DNA of 64,000 nucleotides from Begonia masoniana (GCA_022432975.1 CM039502.1:25194383-25258382), one strand, 5' to 3'. Counted from the stretch's first letter, positions 1 through 11,718 are shown. Numbers and translations: made by a program. The notes: a model not told the origin generated them from the letters alone.

Positions 1-499
<499 letters not shown>

Positions 500-503
500 A
501 ACT

Positions 504-551
504 AATGGGTTACCTCCCACCGAGTGCGTGTTTTAACGTCGTTAGCTTGAC
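504..551 (-). other. Conserved 3' box of Athila-type elements
   Basis: Read on the minus strand, this stretch contains GCTAACGACGTTAAA followed by GGTGGGAGGTAACCCA. I recognise this combination as the very conserved end of the Athila/Tat coding region (peptide ..NDVK..WEVTH, stop), which normally follows integrase. Here it lies immediately after gag-protease, in a different frame from the end of that ORF. Recognition is from memory of the family, not from an alignment. Confidence 0.6.
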
Positions 552-562
552 GATATGCTGCG

Positions 563-2986
563 TCATGTTGGGTCGAGATATATAATGGAATTTGCTTTTT
601 TAACTGTGCCGTCCCAATATGGTGTCCTGTGTTGCCCATGTACCAACTTGTCATTCGCCAGATGCTTTGCGTAGTCGGGTGGTTTCTTAATAGATGGTGT
701 GACCCGTAGTGTCGACTCCCACAAATTTTTAACGTACTGCTTCCCATTATGCTCATGAGAGTTGCTTAGTTGACGTGAAGCTTCCATTGTAACAGTGTTA
801 GGGAGTTCCGCCCGAAATATGTCATCGCTAACTCGTGGGTACTCCAATGACTTATACACCTGGAATGTCACCTCTTTATCCTGTACTTGCAATTTGAGCT
901 CCCCCTTTCTAAGATCAATGACAGCACCACCTGTAGCTAAGAATGGTCGCCCTAATATAATCAGCACATTTTGATCTTCTTCCATATCCAGCACAATAAA
1001 ATCGGCAGGGAATATAAATTTGTCGACCTTTACGAGCACATCTTCAATGATTCCCCTCGGGTGTTTAATAGAACGATCGGCCATCAATAATGTAACCTTT
1101 GTCGGCTTTGCTTCGCCTAAATTGAGTTTCCGGAATATAGACAAAGGCATCAAATTAATGCTCGCTCCCAAATCGCATAGTGCCCTGGTAGATACAGAAC
1201 TGCCAATCTCGCACGGTACAGTAAAACTTCCCGGATCTTTTAATTTTTGAGGTAGCTTTTTCTGAATAATAGCACTGCATTCTTCTGTAAGAGCTATAAA
1301 ACCACACTCCTCTATTTTGCGCTTGTGAGGAAGAATATCTTTAAAAAATTTAGCATAACGCGGCATTTGCTCGAGTGCCTCTGCGAATGGAATGTTGATG
1401 TGGAGCTTTTTGAAGACTTCAAGGAATTGAGAGAATTGTTTGTCAAGCTTCACATTTTTCAATCTTTGTGGAAATGGCACTGGAGGCGGTTGATGAGTTG
1501 GGTGTGATTTTTGAACTTCATCTGTATTAGTCTCCTCCTTAACAACTTCTGGCATGTTTTTTTCTTTTTGCACTGGTTCAACTAATGTGCACTGTCGAGT
1601 GGTAATTGCATTACAATGCTCTATCGGATTTACTTCGGTGTTACTTGGTAGTGAGCCTTGGGGCCTGCTATTGATACTGCTCGCGAATTGACCAAGTTGA
1701 TTTTCAAGACTACGAATTTGAGCTGATTGATTTTGCATCGCAGTACGAGTCTCATTCATAAACTGCATAAGGACTGATTCAAGATCATTTTTCTTATCAA
1801 CTTGATGAGATGGACCGAGTTGAGATGCTTGAGGTGGCTGCATAGTGTTCTGAAAATTCCTCCATGAAAAATTTGGGTGTTGCTGCCATCCTGGATTATA
1901 AGTATTAGAATTGGGATTGCCCTGACGATTAAAATTACCCATATAATTCACTTGCTCTGCGGGCGCTTTTGACATGTGATTTCCCTCTTGACATTCTTCA
2001 CTCAAATGCGGCCCGAGACACCACTGACAATTAACTTTCGATGAATTCCCAACACTTGCTGCCATATGAGACTCATATATTTGCTTAGTTAATGAGGAAA
2101 CTTGTAGAGTTAGAGCTTTCAAAGCCTCGAGTTCAGGAGTACTCGTTGTGCGCTTCATAATCGATCGCTCCACTGGACACTGGTCATTGTTAAGTGCTAA
2201 TTCCTCTAATAATTCATAAGCGGCGTCTTCCGTTTTTCTCATTAAAGCTCCACCTGCTGCTGCATTAACCAGAGTCTTAGTAGAAGCTGATAATCCCATA
2301 TAAAAAGTCTGAATATGCATCCACATCGGTAGACCATGATTGGGACATTTTCTCAACATCTCCTTAAAACGAGCCCATGCCTCATATAATGTCTCCCCAT
2401 CGAACTGAGTAAAATTAATTATATCATTGCGAAGTCTAGCTGTCTTCTCGAATGGAAAGAACTTGGAAAGGAATTTCTGGCATAAATCTTCCCACGTAGT
2501 AATAGAATTAGTGGGCAAAGAGTTAAGCCAGTTTTTCGCACGATCTCGTAATGAAAATGGAAATAGCCGTAGTCTCAATGCATCATCCCCCACATTGTGA
2601 AATTTAAAAGTGTCGCATACCTCTAAGAAATTTTCAATGTGATCTTTGGGGTCTTCTGAAGGTAATCCACTGAATTGAGATTGTTGAATCATATGCAGGG
2701 TGCCCAGTTTAATTTCAAAATTAGCATTGATGGCCGGTCTGCGAATAGCGGAATGCACTCCAGATACAGTCGGTATAACATAATCCAGTAAGGTCCGGGT
2801 CTCAGCATTTACAAGTGGATGATTGTCAATAACGAGTGGAGGATTTTCAAAATTGTCTGCTCTGTTATCTCCCATAATGACATGCGCTGGTTGAATAAGT
2901 TCTCTTCTCTCTTTACGATTGCGTCGACACGTACGTTCGATCTCAAGATTCAGTGGGAGAAGATTATCGTTTCCCTCTTTACGCAT
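563..2986 (-). CDS. gag-pro: Athila-like Gag-protease polyprotein, 807 aa, uninterrupted
   Basis: Gag forms the particle shell and packages element RNA; the protease matures it. Residues about 100-250 form the retrotransposon gag domain (FPFSLRDRAKNWL, then TTWEDLCQKFLSKFFP). A CCHC zinc knuckle follows with Cys320, Cys323, His327 and Cys332 (spacing C-x2-C-x3-H-x4-C). Residues about 585-700 form an aspartic protease with CDLGASINLMP (Asp605-Leu-Gly) and the later ILGRPFL segment; the DLG form is usual in this clade. The last 70 residues after the protease match nothing I know. The start codon at 2986 is about 90 nt past the primer site, as expected. No internal stop occurs over 2.4 kb, unlike the decayed pol pieces elsewhere in the window. 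No RT follows. Confidence 0.85.
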   Translation of the reverse strand: MRKEGNDNLLPLNLEIERTCRRNRKERRELIQPAHVIMGDNRADNFENPPLVIDNHPLVNAETRTLLDYVIPTVSGVHSAIRRPAINANFEIKLGTLHMIQQSQFSGLPSEDPKDHIENFLEVCDTFKFHNVGDDALRLRLFPFSLRDRAKNWLNSLPTNSITTWEDLCQKFLSKFFPFEKTARLRNDIINFTQFDGETLYEAWARFKEMLRKCPNHGLPMWMHIQTFYMGLSASTKTLVNAAAGGALMRKTEDAAYELLEELALNNDQCPVERSIMKRTTSTPELEALKALTLQVSSLTKQIYESHMAASVGNSSKVNCQWCLGPHLSEECQEGNHMSKAPAEQVNYMGNFNRQGNPNSNTYNPGWQQHPNFSWRNFQNTMQPPQASQLGPSHQVDKKNDLESVLMQFMNETRTAMQNQSAQIRSLENQLGQFASSINSRPQGSLPSNTEVNPIEHCNAITTRQCTLVEPVQKEKNMPEVVKEETNTDEVQKSHPTHQPPPVPFPQRLKNVKLDKQFSQFLEVFKKLHINIPFAEALEQMPRYAKFFKDILPHKRKIEECGFIALTEECSAIIQKKLPQKLKDPGSFTVPCEIGSSVSTRALCDLGASINLMPLSIFRKLNLGEAKPTKVTLLMADRSIKHPRGIIEDVLVKVDKFIFPADFIVLDMEEDQNVLIILGRPFLATGGAVIDLRKGELKLQVQDKEVTFQVYKSLEYPRVSDDIFRAELPNTVTMEASRQLSNSHEHNGKQYVKNLWESTLRVTPSIKKPPDYAKHLANDKLVHGQHRTPYWDGTVKKANSIIYLDPT

Positions 2987-3075
2987 GCACCTGAAAATAT
3001 CACGAAAATAAAGAAATGAAAGAAATAGAATTCAAAATAAAACTAAAAATAATTAATTCGATATTAATAAATAAG

Positions 3076-3093
3076 TCCCCGGCAACGGCGCCA
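3076..3093 (-). other. Primer binding site, tRNA-Asp type
   Basis: The minus strand reads TGGCGCCGTTGCCGGGGA, the complement of the 3' end of tRNA-Asp and the standard primer site of Athila-type elements. It begins 6 nt inside the LTR edge. Confidence 0.9.
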
Positions 3094-3099
3094 AAAACT

Positions 3100-4646
3100 T
3101 GTTGTGAAAAATATGTTCGCAAGTGTACGAGTCGCAACAAGTAATATAGTGATAAAATAGAGTGTCGAACCCACGAGGACTTGTAATTAATAATCGAAAT
3201 AATTAATCTTAATTCTAAATTGAACACACGTTTTATGGTTTTTAAGGATTGAAATTAAAATAAACAACTAAAATAATTAAAACAATAAAAATAAACTAAA
3301 TTAAAATAGCAAAACAAATAAACTGAGATTAAATCAAATTAATAAAAGCCTAGGTACTACGATTTCACCAAGACAATATTTATTTCAGTCCTTCGCAATT
3401 ATATTCATAAATATTCTTCCTATGTTGATGATCGATTTCACTAAATTCTATCACAATCTCTCTCGAGCATTGCGTAGTTTATCTGATTAATGGGTTATCA
3501 TATCTCAGTCTCAAATCCTACATTAATCAAATACAAATAAATCAAGAAATCACAGTGATCACATCAATACCGTAACTATCTCTAGCCTACGTATATTAAT
3601 GACATTAATTTCAGTGCTCGGATATTTATCACCTCTCGGTCTCAAAACATCCCAAAAATCATGTAAAGATTGGCAAAAAATTTACAGGCTTTAAGAACAG
3701 AAATTAAATGCGTCAACAATATTGGAAGAAATAATCATAAAATATAATTAAACGAAGAACATAAAACAATTATTGTCTGGCTACATCGTAGCCTAGAAAT
3801 AAAACTTAGTTCATAGTAAATAAAATAAAAACAATAATACTAATATAGTTCATAATTAAATTGAAGAAATAAAAGGTTAAAGATTATGCTGTGCAAAAAT
3901 TGCTTCTTGAAAATCGCCCTCCTCTTCTGCGCTGCTGATTGCCAGAATCCGCTGACCACGCTTGCCTGAATCTCGCCGAGCTGCTGCGCTACTGATTTCC
4001 AGAATCCGCCGACCACGCTCTCGCTCCCAATCGCCGGATCTTTTCTGCCCAAATCGCCGAAGTCTTGCTTCGGCCGAAACTCCCCGAATCGCTGAACGCC
4101 CAGCTCTCTGCTCTGTAGATCGCCGCCAGAGAATGCCCAATCGCTCGATGCCTAGAATCCGCTCCTCTCTGGAAATATAGCCGAATCCGAATCTCTGCGT
4201 TGAAAGCTTCCTTCGCCGAATCAGAATCTTTCCAAAATCGCTCACTGCTCGCTACTCTGTTTTAGGTTATTTAATGTTTTCTTTCCTTTCAGTCGATCCA
4301 CGGCTTTAATTAGTTCCTTCTTTCCTTAGGTTAACGGTATAGATTAGGTAAGTAAACTTTCCAACTTGGTAAGCAATTGATTGCCGCTTGATTCATTTTC
4401 CAAATTATCAGTTGATTGATCGCTCAATGTGGCCCGATCGATTGATGTATTTACTGTTTTCATAATCTTCATTGCTTCTCTGTTTATTTTTCTTTGCAGC
4501 TACTTTTGTTTCTACGTCAACCTGTTTTAAATAAATCTTTCTGCACACTTACCCGAAATATATCAAATTTCTTCAAAACACTTGAGAAAAACTTAACCGG
4601 TCAAGTATAAAAAGTATAAATAAGTGTGTAAAATACACACTTATCA
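3100..4646 (-). repeat. 5' LTR of the Athila-like element, about 1.55 kb
   Basis: It is bounded by TG/CA. The right edge (LTR start on the minus strand) is TGATAAGTGTGTA with a perfect 10-bp stem and 3-nt loop at 4621-4643. The left edge abuts the primer site. The interior holds an AT-rich half (3240-3870) and a GC-richer patch (3900-4250) with spurious short ORFs. It lacks the CCTACA/TGTAGG module found in the other LTRs here. Only one LTR is in the window, so the right boundary rests on the hairpin, the CA end and the change of sequence. Confidence 0.8.
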
Positions 4647-6272
4647 GCTGTCATGACTTTAGGTGAGCGAGCTTCTGGAGTAGTTGTAACCGAGCATTTC
4701 CAGGCCAGGTAAGTAAAGTATGCATGTGCCTTCGGGCCTACATCACAAAACAGTAGTGTTATGCATCTTGTGATTGATTTTGTATGTCATGCATCATGTT
4801 TTTGAAAGATTACGAAAATGAATATGCATGTAAGAATGGTAAGGTATGAACTGAATGTGACAGACAAACTATTAAGGGAACTAATCCGCCCTTTAATCGA
4901 GTAGAGGATGTATGACATTGGGAGAATTGATCCCACTCCCAAGGGAACCAAAGGATCAGATCAGCTATTAAGGGAATTCATCCTCCCCTTAATCGAGTAG
5001 AGGATGTATGACATTGGGAAAATTGATCCCACTCCCAAGGGAACCAAGGGATCAGATCAGTTTACGAACGTATGTGTATGCAACTGAGATGAGAAAGTAG
5101 AAATTTCATGCTTAGGAATTTATGTTTCAGCAATTCATTTCATTACTGCTTTACTTACTTAGCATTAGGCTAATAGATGAGTTTTGTGATGTAGGTGTTA
5201 AGGATACTGCAGGTGAATTCCCTGAGTTTACTGACGAATAGACGGGGTTGAAGGAGCACTTCTCTGTCTCGAACTGGTATACTGATGAGGCGGATTAACT
5301 GATGTCTGTTGGTGTGAAAGTTTAGTTGACAGTGTTTCAATTTAAGTATGTTAAATTTTCATTACAGTAGTGATTTCAATGTTTTGAATACGATTTCGAG
5401 ATTTTTCCTATTAATAGAATTCTGTTGGGATTTAATGTTGGTACCCACTAGATTTTAGTAACGTAACGGTTTGAAATTTTTTTGAATGGTTTTAGTGAAG
5501 TGAGTCAGTTCTTTTCTGTAGGTTGAGTTGTTGCTCTGTTGTTTATCGGAAGATATAAGTAGAGAGTTTGTCGTTTAGTGATCGGCGTATGCAGTTTACT
5601 CAATCGGAAGGTGTAGGTTTAAGTCTACGGATGATGTCTCAGTAAACTCATCGGCAGATGCGTGCTAACGTCATCGGAAGATGTAGAGGGTATTTTGTTG
5701 TTTAGTCACCGGCGGATGTAGAACAAAGTCGATCGGATGAAGGAAATCATCTGGCTGACGTCATCGGAAGATGTAGAAAGCCTTTTGTCGTTTAGTGACC
5801 GGTGGATGTCGTGTGTAAATCCACCGGATGATGTAGAAAGTTTTTTGTCGTTTAGTGACCGGTGGATGACGGGTGTGAATCCACCGGATGATGTAGAGAA
5901 TACTTTGTCGTTTTGCCACCGGATGATGTCTTCCATTTTCTGCTTCATCCCCTTTTTGTTGACCTTGTTCAGCGGGCGATGCGTTTGACTTTTGAATCTT
6001 AAGAAGTATTTTCTTTTTTTTGCGATTTAAACTTTTATTCCTTCTCGACCAATTATTCCTTAATTTTCCAACTGTTTATTCAAGCATTGTTCAGTAGTTT
6101 TATTTAACTCTATTTTTACTCAAATGATTTCCGCTGCAAGTTCTTAAATGTTGAGGTTTTAGAAAATATCAAATTACGACCTTCGAGCAAAATTTCAAAT
6201 TTGAACCAGAGTTTCCGGGTCATGCGCAAGTTTTGTGTAACAAACCGGGTTCTGAAGACTCGGGGTGTTACA
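4647..6272 (+). repeat. 3' part of a plus-strand gypsy LTR (fragment G)
   Basis: It ends CGGGGTGTTACA, like the plus-strand A2 LTRs, and carries the shared LTR module: CAGGTAAGT at 4706-4714, CCTACATCACAAAAC at 4737-4751, hairpin TAGC-N5-GCTA at 5160-5172, and the exact complement GTTTTGTGATGTAGG at 5181-5195. Two near-copies of an 80-nt segment with 'ttaatcgagtagaggatg' lie at about 4872-5060. The start of the LTR was removed or displaced by the Athila insertion. No tRNA-iMet primer site follows at 6273, so it is not shown to head an element. Confidence 0.75.
5700..5940 (+). repeat. 60-bp tandem repeat inside LTR fragment G
   Basis: Units contain GTCGTTTAGTGACCGGTGGATG and AATCCACCGGATGATGTAGA-type segments and start at about 5769, 5829 and 5889, with degenerate copies back to about 5560. 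The paired GGTGGAT/ATCCACC words make each unit able to fold. The short frames read across it are repeat artefacts. Confidence 0.8.
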
Positions 6273-6509
6273 AAGATATTGTCCGCTCTGGGGATTGGGC
6301 CGTAGCCCAATATCCTCCCCTCACGGCTTTGTTTGGCGAGAACTTCTCGGAAGGTCACTCAACCTGGAATTGCTCTCGTCGAAGCACTTTTAACTTTAGA
6401 GTTCTTATGGGATCCGTTGCCAATTGTATTCCAAAACGCGTCTTGCTATGTTGGGAGGGCCTCTTTACATATGTTTCATTTCCATATACTTCCCCAAGTG
6501 ATGTGGGAT
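6273..6509. repeat. Unclassified dispersed-repeat-like sequence
   Basis: This begins with GATATTGTCCGCTCTGGG and ends with TGATGTGGGATTGTG. On the reverse strand it reads like the widespread plant repeat pattern of a 'cccacatc' start, a 'gacgcgttttgg' core and a 'gcggacaatatc' end. I recognise the pattern but cannot name the family. No coding potential seen. Confidence 0.4.
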
Positions 6510-6654
6510 TGTGACGACCCCCTCTTTACGACCCGGGATTCGCCTATACTCAAGTCTGGGATTCGCCTACACTCGGCTTAGGTCCCGAGGTTTGCCCCAC
6601 AACTCGAGGTTTGCCCCGCAGTCGTACTCATACGTGCACATTCGGGTCATCACA
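6510..6654. repeat. 145-bp LTR-like mini-element or deleted LTR
   Basis: It starts TGTGACGACCC and ends GGGTCATCACA, which are 10 of 11 inverted matches and resemble the TGTAACGACCC ends of the LTRs here. Inside are two pairs of short direct repeats (GGGATTCGCCTA and CGAGGTTTGCCCC). Flanks GGGAT and CCACG do not match, so a target duplication is not shown. Confidence 0.4.
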
Positions 6655-7427
6655 CCACGATATTGGCTTAACTACATTTTATTACAACGTGATGATGAAC
6701 GTTTTTAAGAATTGATTACTTGGTTGAGGGTATGAAATTGATATAACGGAGACAAAGTTCTATGTATGATGTGAGGTATAGACAAATCATGATAGTATCA
6801 TGATTTGGTTAAAGAAGAGCTCTCAATTTTTTGAAAAATCGTGCCAAGTTATGAAATTGACATATTATATTAAGATGATGGATGATGGTTGATAAATAGT
6901 AAGTTTAGAAATCATTGGAGGAATAAAGGTTGTTTAAGATTGGCGAGGATAGACTTCAATTTTATTTTTGAAAGTTTTGATTGTTATTCAATTTATTAAG
7001 TGTGATTTTGGTAGAGGCTTGGTTGAATATAAAATAAAAAATGATTCAAATGTCTATTGAAAATAATATGACTAAAAAGAACCAAATGAGAAAATCTTTT
7101 TACAATGTTTATTTAGTTAGAGATTCTAATGGCTATGTTTAGTTTGAGCAAGGCATTGTTGACCATACGATTTTTCATTATTTTGATGTGTGGTGTTGGA
7201 CGTTACGATTGACACATTTTTGTTCCCCGCTATTTATAATTTCTTTGGGATTAGTGGTAGAAATGTCCAACCATCTTAGTTTTAGCGACATCGTTGGATG
7301 TCAATTTTGAAGTGTTCTTTGTTTGTAATTATTTGTGTGTGATGAAAAATGAACTGAGATGCGTGTATATCTGACTCTCATTCTAATAGATTGTTTGATG
7401 TAACTTTTGGTATGGACTAGTTGAGAA
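6655..7427 (+). pseudogene. Old decayed Ty3/gypsy element E, part 1 (up to protease)
   Basis: Only the last part is recognisable. Positions about 7390-7427 translate to a degenerate FDVTFGMD-stop-L, matching the [10 protein letters not shown] segment near the end of gypsy proteases, and it is interrupted exactly there by element C. The rest is AT-rich and stop-riddled, so I cannot place it with confidence. The sequence continues on the far side of C at 20459. Confidence 0.45.
7423..7427. other. Target duplication GAGAA, left copy (element C)
   Basis: GAGAA directly precedes the TGTAACG edge of C and is repeated at 20454-20458 directly after its other edge. This perfect 5-bp match fixes the limits of C despite everything inserted within it. 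Confidence 0.85.
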
Positions 7428-7496
7428 TGTAACGCCCCGAAAACCCACCCAGGTTTCCGGTGCGCATAGGGACTACTCTTGCTCTGATACTATAAC
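7428..7496 (-). other. LTR extension with embedded primer-site copy (left LTR of C)
   Basis: An outer LTR end (TGTAACGCCCCGAAAACCC) is followed by about 50 nt, then a degenerate tRNA-iMet site (reverse of GCTCTGATACTATAAC), and then a second LTR end, CGTAACGCCCCGAGTC, at 7497. The same arrangement recurs at 11735-11803 in the other LTR. Confidence 0.75.
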
Positions 7497-8395
7497 CGTA
7501 ACGCCCCGAGTCTCCACGACCCGGTTAAACTTCCAACACTAAAAATATCTTTCACTAAAACTCACACAGCAGAATTTAAAACTACCCTCTCAAAGCCCCT
7601 CTTATGTCGTAACTAGCTACTTAGACTCACTAATTTTCCTTAATTCTAACCACTAAGCACCACGGCATCCTCCCCAAAAAAAAATTGACAGAGTAACACC
7701 TGAAAATGGCGCCCCCAAAAAGCTAAGTACCTGCAAACGAATAAATCTCAACCAATCCAGAATATTCCTACTAACTATCCAGCATACGAAACCTCCAAAT
7801 AGCAGTAATAAGGGAAAGTAAAGTACTATCATCCATAAGCGAAGAAAATTCACAGTATAGGGCGACACATCACCCTTAACTATGAATATATATACAACGA
7901 ACACAAAATACCCCCATAAAAGACAAAAAGTCCTACTCCCTATCAACATTGTCACACGACTTCTCCTGGGTCGGGTCGCCCTAACACTGTCATCAACCGG
8001 GGCCCTGGTTGCACGTCACCAACTGCCTCCTACTCCTGGTCAGGCTCTCGGTACTCACCCTCCTCTCAACAGTACCTACACCACAGAACACACTATAAGC
8101 TCAAGGCTTAGAAAGTAGAGTGCAAAAACATAAACATAAAGCATGCTGACCATAACCAACTAATTACGACTCCACATACGCATCACATCACAAACGTGCC
8201 TACAACCCATAACGTGCACAAAACTCACAACTGACATACAACTGACCCACAACATGCACAAGACTCACAACCCACACACAACTAACCAACTACCTACACG
8301 ATACTCACGACCTATGTACAACTCACCCACAGCCGGCACAAGACTCATAACATACATACCACAAACTCATAACCTGCACAAGACTCACAACATAC

Positions 8396-8754
8396 GTACA
8401 ACTGGCTCACAACCTCACTAGACTCACCGCCTACACACAACCGTCCCACAACCCTCACGAGGCTCACCACCTACACACAACCGTCCCTCAACCCTCACAA
8501 GGCTCACCACCTACACAACCGTCCCACAACCCTACCCACACCCCCACTACACACAACCGTCCCACAACCCTCATAGGCTCACCACCTACACACAATCGTC
8601 CCACAACCCTCACGAGGCTCACCATCTACACACAACCGTCCCACAACCCTCACAAGGCTCACCACCTACACACAACCGTCCCTCAACCCTCACAAGGCTC
8701 ACCACCTACGTACAACCTTCCCACAACCCTCACAAGAATCACCACCTACATACC
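8396..8754 (-). repeat. 40-bp minisatellite in the C LTR (left copy)
   Basis: Units carry CTCACAAGGCTCACCACC and CACAACCGTCCCACAACC. There are about eight copies, with more degenerate relatives back to about 8170. A second array with the same unit is at 14405-14703. Confidence 0.85.
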
Positions 8755-8817
8755 ATGACCAACTACCGACGACTTCCCATCGCATACGTATCTACGACCC
8801 TTAACCTGCTTACCTCC

Positions 8818-9213
8818 TCTGGCCCGAGTCTCACTCGGAATTTGCGAAGCACATCACCTCCGGCCCGAGTCTCACTCGGAATTCGCAGAGCACCTCACCT
8901 CCGGCCCGAGTCCCACTCGAAATTCGCGGAGCACCTCACTCCGGCCCGAGTCCCACTCGGAATTCGCGGAGCACCTCACTCCGGCCCGAGTCCCACTCGG
9001 AATTCACGGAGCACACCACCTCCGGCCCGAGTCCCACTCGAAATTCGCGGAGCACCTCACTCCGGCCCGAGTCCCACTCTGAATTCGCGGAGCACCTCAC
9101 TCCGGCCCGAGTCCCAATTGGAATTCGCGGAGCACCTCACCTCCGCCCGAGTCCCACTCGGAATTCGCGGAGCACCTCACTCCGGCCCGAGTCCCACTCG
9201 AAATTCGCGAAGT
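8818..9213 (-). repeat. 41-bp minisatellite in the C LTR (left, short array)
   Basis: About nine to ten diverged units (GGCCCGAGTCCCACTC, GAATTCGCGGAGCAC) sit between the 40-bp array and the arm at 9268. This is the unexpanded counterpart of the 14763-17024 array. Confidence 0.9.
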
Positions 9214-10699
9214 ACATCACATACAGACTACTCAAAACGTGCTTACGACTCACAACATGGAACCAACTGTGGTATAGGCCCTTCTGAGCGACTCTCAAGC
9301 GTTACACCCACACTACTACTTACCTGGCGTCCTAGCTCGCTGGGTTTGACACGTCGTGTCACCTACGGCTTCACCTAGCACAAATTCAAAATCCTCGTTA
9401 GTACCTAAGCTTAAACTTGCCAATTCATTCTAAAACTAATATTTCTAACTTAACCCAAGTCACATCTAACTAAACTGGTCACTAACTTGGTCAGGTTAAA
9501 AACCGACCCGAAACTTCGACGTGCATAACTTTCACGTCGATTATCAGAATCGAACGATTCCAGCGATCACGTACTCCTCTGATGATCTAGTTTAACCTGC
9601 CAAAAGAACTTAAAACGAACTATTGTAACCGGTCCAAAACCCCAAAAAAATAGAATCAGTCCATTATGCTAAAATGTCCAAAATTTAGCTTCCAATCCAA
9701 TTTCACCAATTTCAGTGTCAACTATCCTCATTCAGGTCAATTTAAGCTCGGCACGACACAAATTGAGGGTTCCCTACTTGGAAACTCGAATTTCACCTAA
9801 ATTTTAAATTTGCGTAACTTTTGCTACGCTTATCGGAATGACTCGATTTCAGCGGCTAAACGCTCCACTAATAACCTAGTTTAACATACCTGGACAAAAT
9901 TTAAAACAACTAACGGTAGCTAGATTAAAACCCCCAAAAACATAACCGGTTTAGAAATCCCAAATTTCTCATTTCCGGTTTTTCATCAAAACTCTCTCAA
10001 TTCCTCACTAATCTATCACACTCTAACCTATTAAGCATAATTTAATAAAATATGAAGTTTCCAAATTCAGAAACCCAATCACAGCACCTTCCTCCCCTCG
10101 GCTTCCTCCCTGGAACAGAGTATCCTAGCCCATCGAAGATCACTCATCACACACCACCAATCCCCTCTTATTTTCGTCGCTAGAACAACAAGCAAAACTC
10201 GGCCAAACATGCTCCATCATTCAGACCACAATTCGGCTGCGCATCAGAGAAGAAACAGAGAGAAGAACTCACCTCTTTTCGTCTAATTTGTGCACGAATT
10301 TGAAGAAGAAGAGTGGAGCTTCAGTTCGCCGGAGCTTGCTCATCAGAATGGTGGCCGAAATCGCGGAGTCGCCGGAGAAGAACGTCGGCTCTCTCTCTCG
10401 CTGGGGACTCGGGCTGCAAAAACCGAATGGCTTCTTCGCGAAGCCATTCAGTTTTTTTTATATAATTTTAATTTAATTTTCTTCTTTTCTTTTATTTTGT
10501 TAACCAAATTACTAAACCGCCCTCACGTGTTTGAACTTTCGTATTTCCGTTAAGTTCGCATCCTCCTCTACCTAAAATTTTGAAAATTCTCTTCCAAATA
10601 AAATCTTAAGTTTTAATAAACTAGCTAACCCGTTAAAATCCCTCACGAAAATTCTAACAAGACTTTTAATTTACTCGGTAAAATTTTCGGGTCATTACA

Positions 10700-10734
10700 T
10701 CCTCCCCACCTTATAAGAATTTTGTCCCCAAAAT
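10700..10734 (-). other. Polypurine tract region next to the 3' LTR of C
   Basis: On the minus strand this is a purine-rich run (ATAAGGTGGGGAGGA) directly before the LTR edge, the usual site of plus-strand priming. Confidence 0.7.
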
Positions 10735-10737
10735 TTG

Positions 10738-10905
10738 CATACTAAATAGCTCCAGAAACTGCTGCTCTATGTCCTGCTGTCGCTCCCGAGTGGTCTCTTC
10801 CACATTGTTATTGCACCATAACACCTTAACCTAGGAAATCTCCTTGTTGCGCAACACTTTAACAGCTGACTCCAAAATACAGACAGGCCTCTTGTGCCCT
10901 GCCTT
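10738..10905 (-). pseudogene. Integrase C-terminal chromodomain remnant of C
   Basis: The minus-strand translation contains ILESAVKVLRNKEIS-stop-VKVLW and then NNVEETTRERE, the C-terminal chromodomain-like segment of Tekay/Del integrases. It is joined directly to the end of the zinc-finger segment (VCQ-stop-VKAGHKRP), so the whole integrase core and most of the C-terminal domain are deleted. Non-functional. Confidence 0.7.
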
Positions 10906-11205
10906 CACCTATTGGCATACTACGCAAGCCTCGACATATTTAGCCACCTCGCGCTTCATATTGGGCCACCAATAGTGCTGTTTCAGATCGCTGTACATCT
11001 TAGTGCTCCCAGGATGCACAGAGAAAGGAGAAGAATGAGCCTTTGCCATTATGTCTCTCCTCAGCTCCTCATCCTTCGGAACGTAGCACCTTTCCCGAAA
11101 TTTTAGAATCCCGTCCTCCGAATGGCTGAGTTCGGATCTCACACCAGTCTCCATACTCGCCTTAAGTTCACTACACCCAGAATCGCCTCCTTGCGCCAGT
11201 TTAAT
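10906..11205 (-). pseudogene. Integrase zinc-finger (H2C2) segment of C
   Basis: The open segment ends with [16 protein letters not shown] and YVEACVVCQ, giving the His-His-Cys-Cys finger that precedes the integrase core. It is preceded by the usual linker DGILKFRERCYVPKDEELR. On its N side it is fused to the start of protease (about 11205-11290), so RT and RNase H were lost in one deletion. It lies in an open frame at 10909-11274. Confidence 0.8.
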
Positions 11206-11580
11206 TCTTTCCAAGATGGTTGGCCTTAACCACAAAGGCCGCAGACACAAACAAATGTGTAACACCCGTATCAATCAAGGTCTAAGCTACAACTCCAAGA
11301 ATAAAAATACTACCTGAAACAATGGACGGCTGGGTAGCATCATCTGGTTCAATAAGGGAGAAAACTCGCGGTTTTGATCTCACCGGGGCTTTGCTCAAGG
11401 TCGGGCACTGTCTGGCAACATGGCCTACCTCATTACACTTAAAGCATCTGCTAGAGTCTGCTCGGCACTCGCCAAAATAGTTCCTCTTACATTTAGGGCA
11501 TAGCGGCATAGTACTCGTCTCCTGGGGCCGCTTACTACTTCCCTTCGAGGTCGTCCCCGTCCTCTACGCCCTCCCGGCAC
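11206..11580 (-). pseudogene. Gag zinc-knuckle and protease start of C
   Basis: The open frame 11282-11509 carries CFKCNEVGHVARQC, a perfect C-x2-C-x4-H-x4-C knuckle, after CPKCKRNYFGEC. After one stop the frame continues with LIDTGVTHLFVS, the protease active site, before jumping to the pre-integrase linker. Upstream is only an Arg/Gly-rich stub (GRRGRGRPRR), so the gag capsid domain is missing too. This confirms C as non-autonomous. Confidence 0.75.
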
Positions 11581-11718
11581 ATCGCTGTATCTCTGAATAA
11601 TTTAACACTATCATAAGTAAAATATACGAGGGTTCTAATAAATACTTACAGTTGGCGGAGCGCTCCCAGGCAGCGGCTGACAGTGTTAGGTAATACACTG
11701 AACGACGTCGACCCAATC

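Larger units (their letters stand above)
7428..10699 (-). repeat. 3' LTR of element C, about 3.3 kb
   Basis: It runs from TGTAACGCCCCG to GGGTCATTACA. In element sense it holds, from right to left, CAGGTAAGT (reverse strand, 9318-9326), the arm at 9268-9278, a 41-bp array (about 8820-9213), a 40-bp array (about 8396-8754), hairpin AAGC-N5-GCTT at 8097-8109, and the pairing arm CCTACACCACA at 8075-8085. A 69-bp extension containing a second primer-site copy forms its 3' edge (7428-7496). Short ORFs in it, such as 8755-9378, follow the arrays. Confidence 0.85.

Noticed and set aside
4045..4245. Arg-rich 122-aa minus-strand and 72-aa plus-strand frames in the Athila LTR
   Set aside because: They lie wholly within the LTR in a GC-rich patch and overlap on both strands; no domain.
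4647..6272. G as the 5' LTR of old element E
   Set aside because: Orientation fits, but no primer site or gag follows at 6273 and another repeat intervenes.
8755..9378. 207-aa plus-strand frame
   Set aside because: It follows the 40- and 41-bp minisatellites of the C LTR, antisense to the element.
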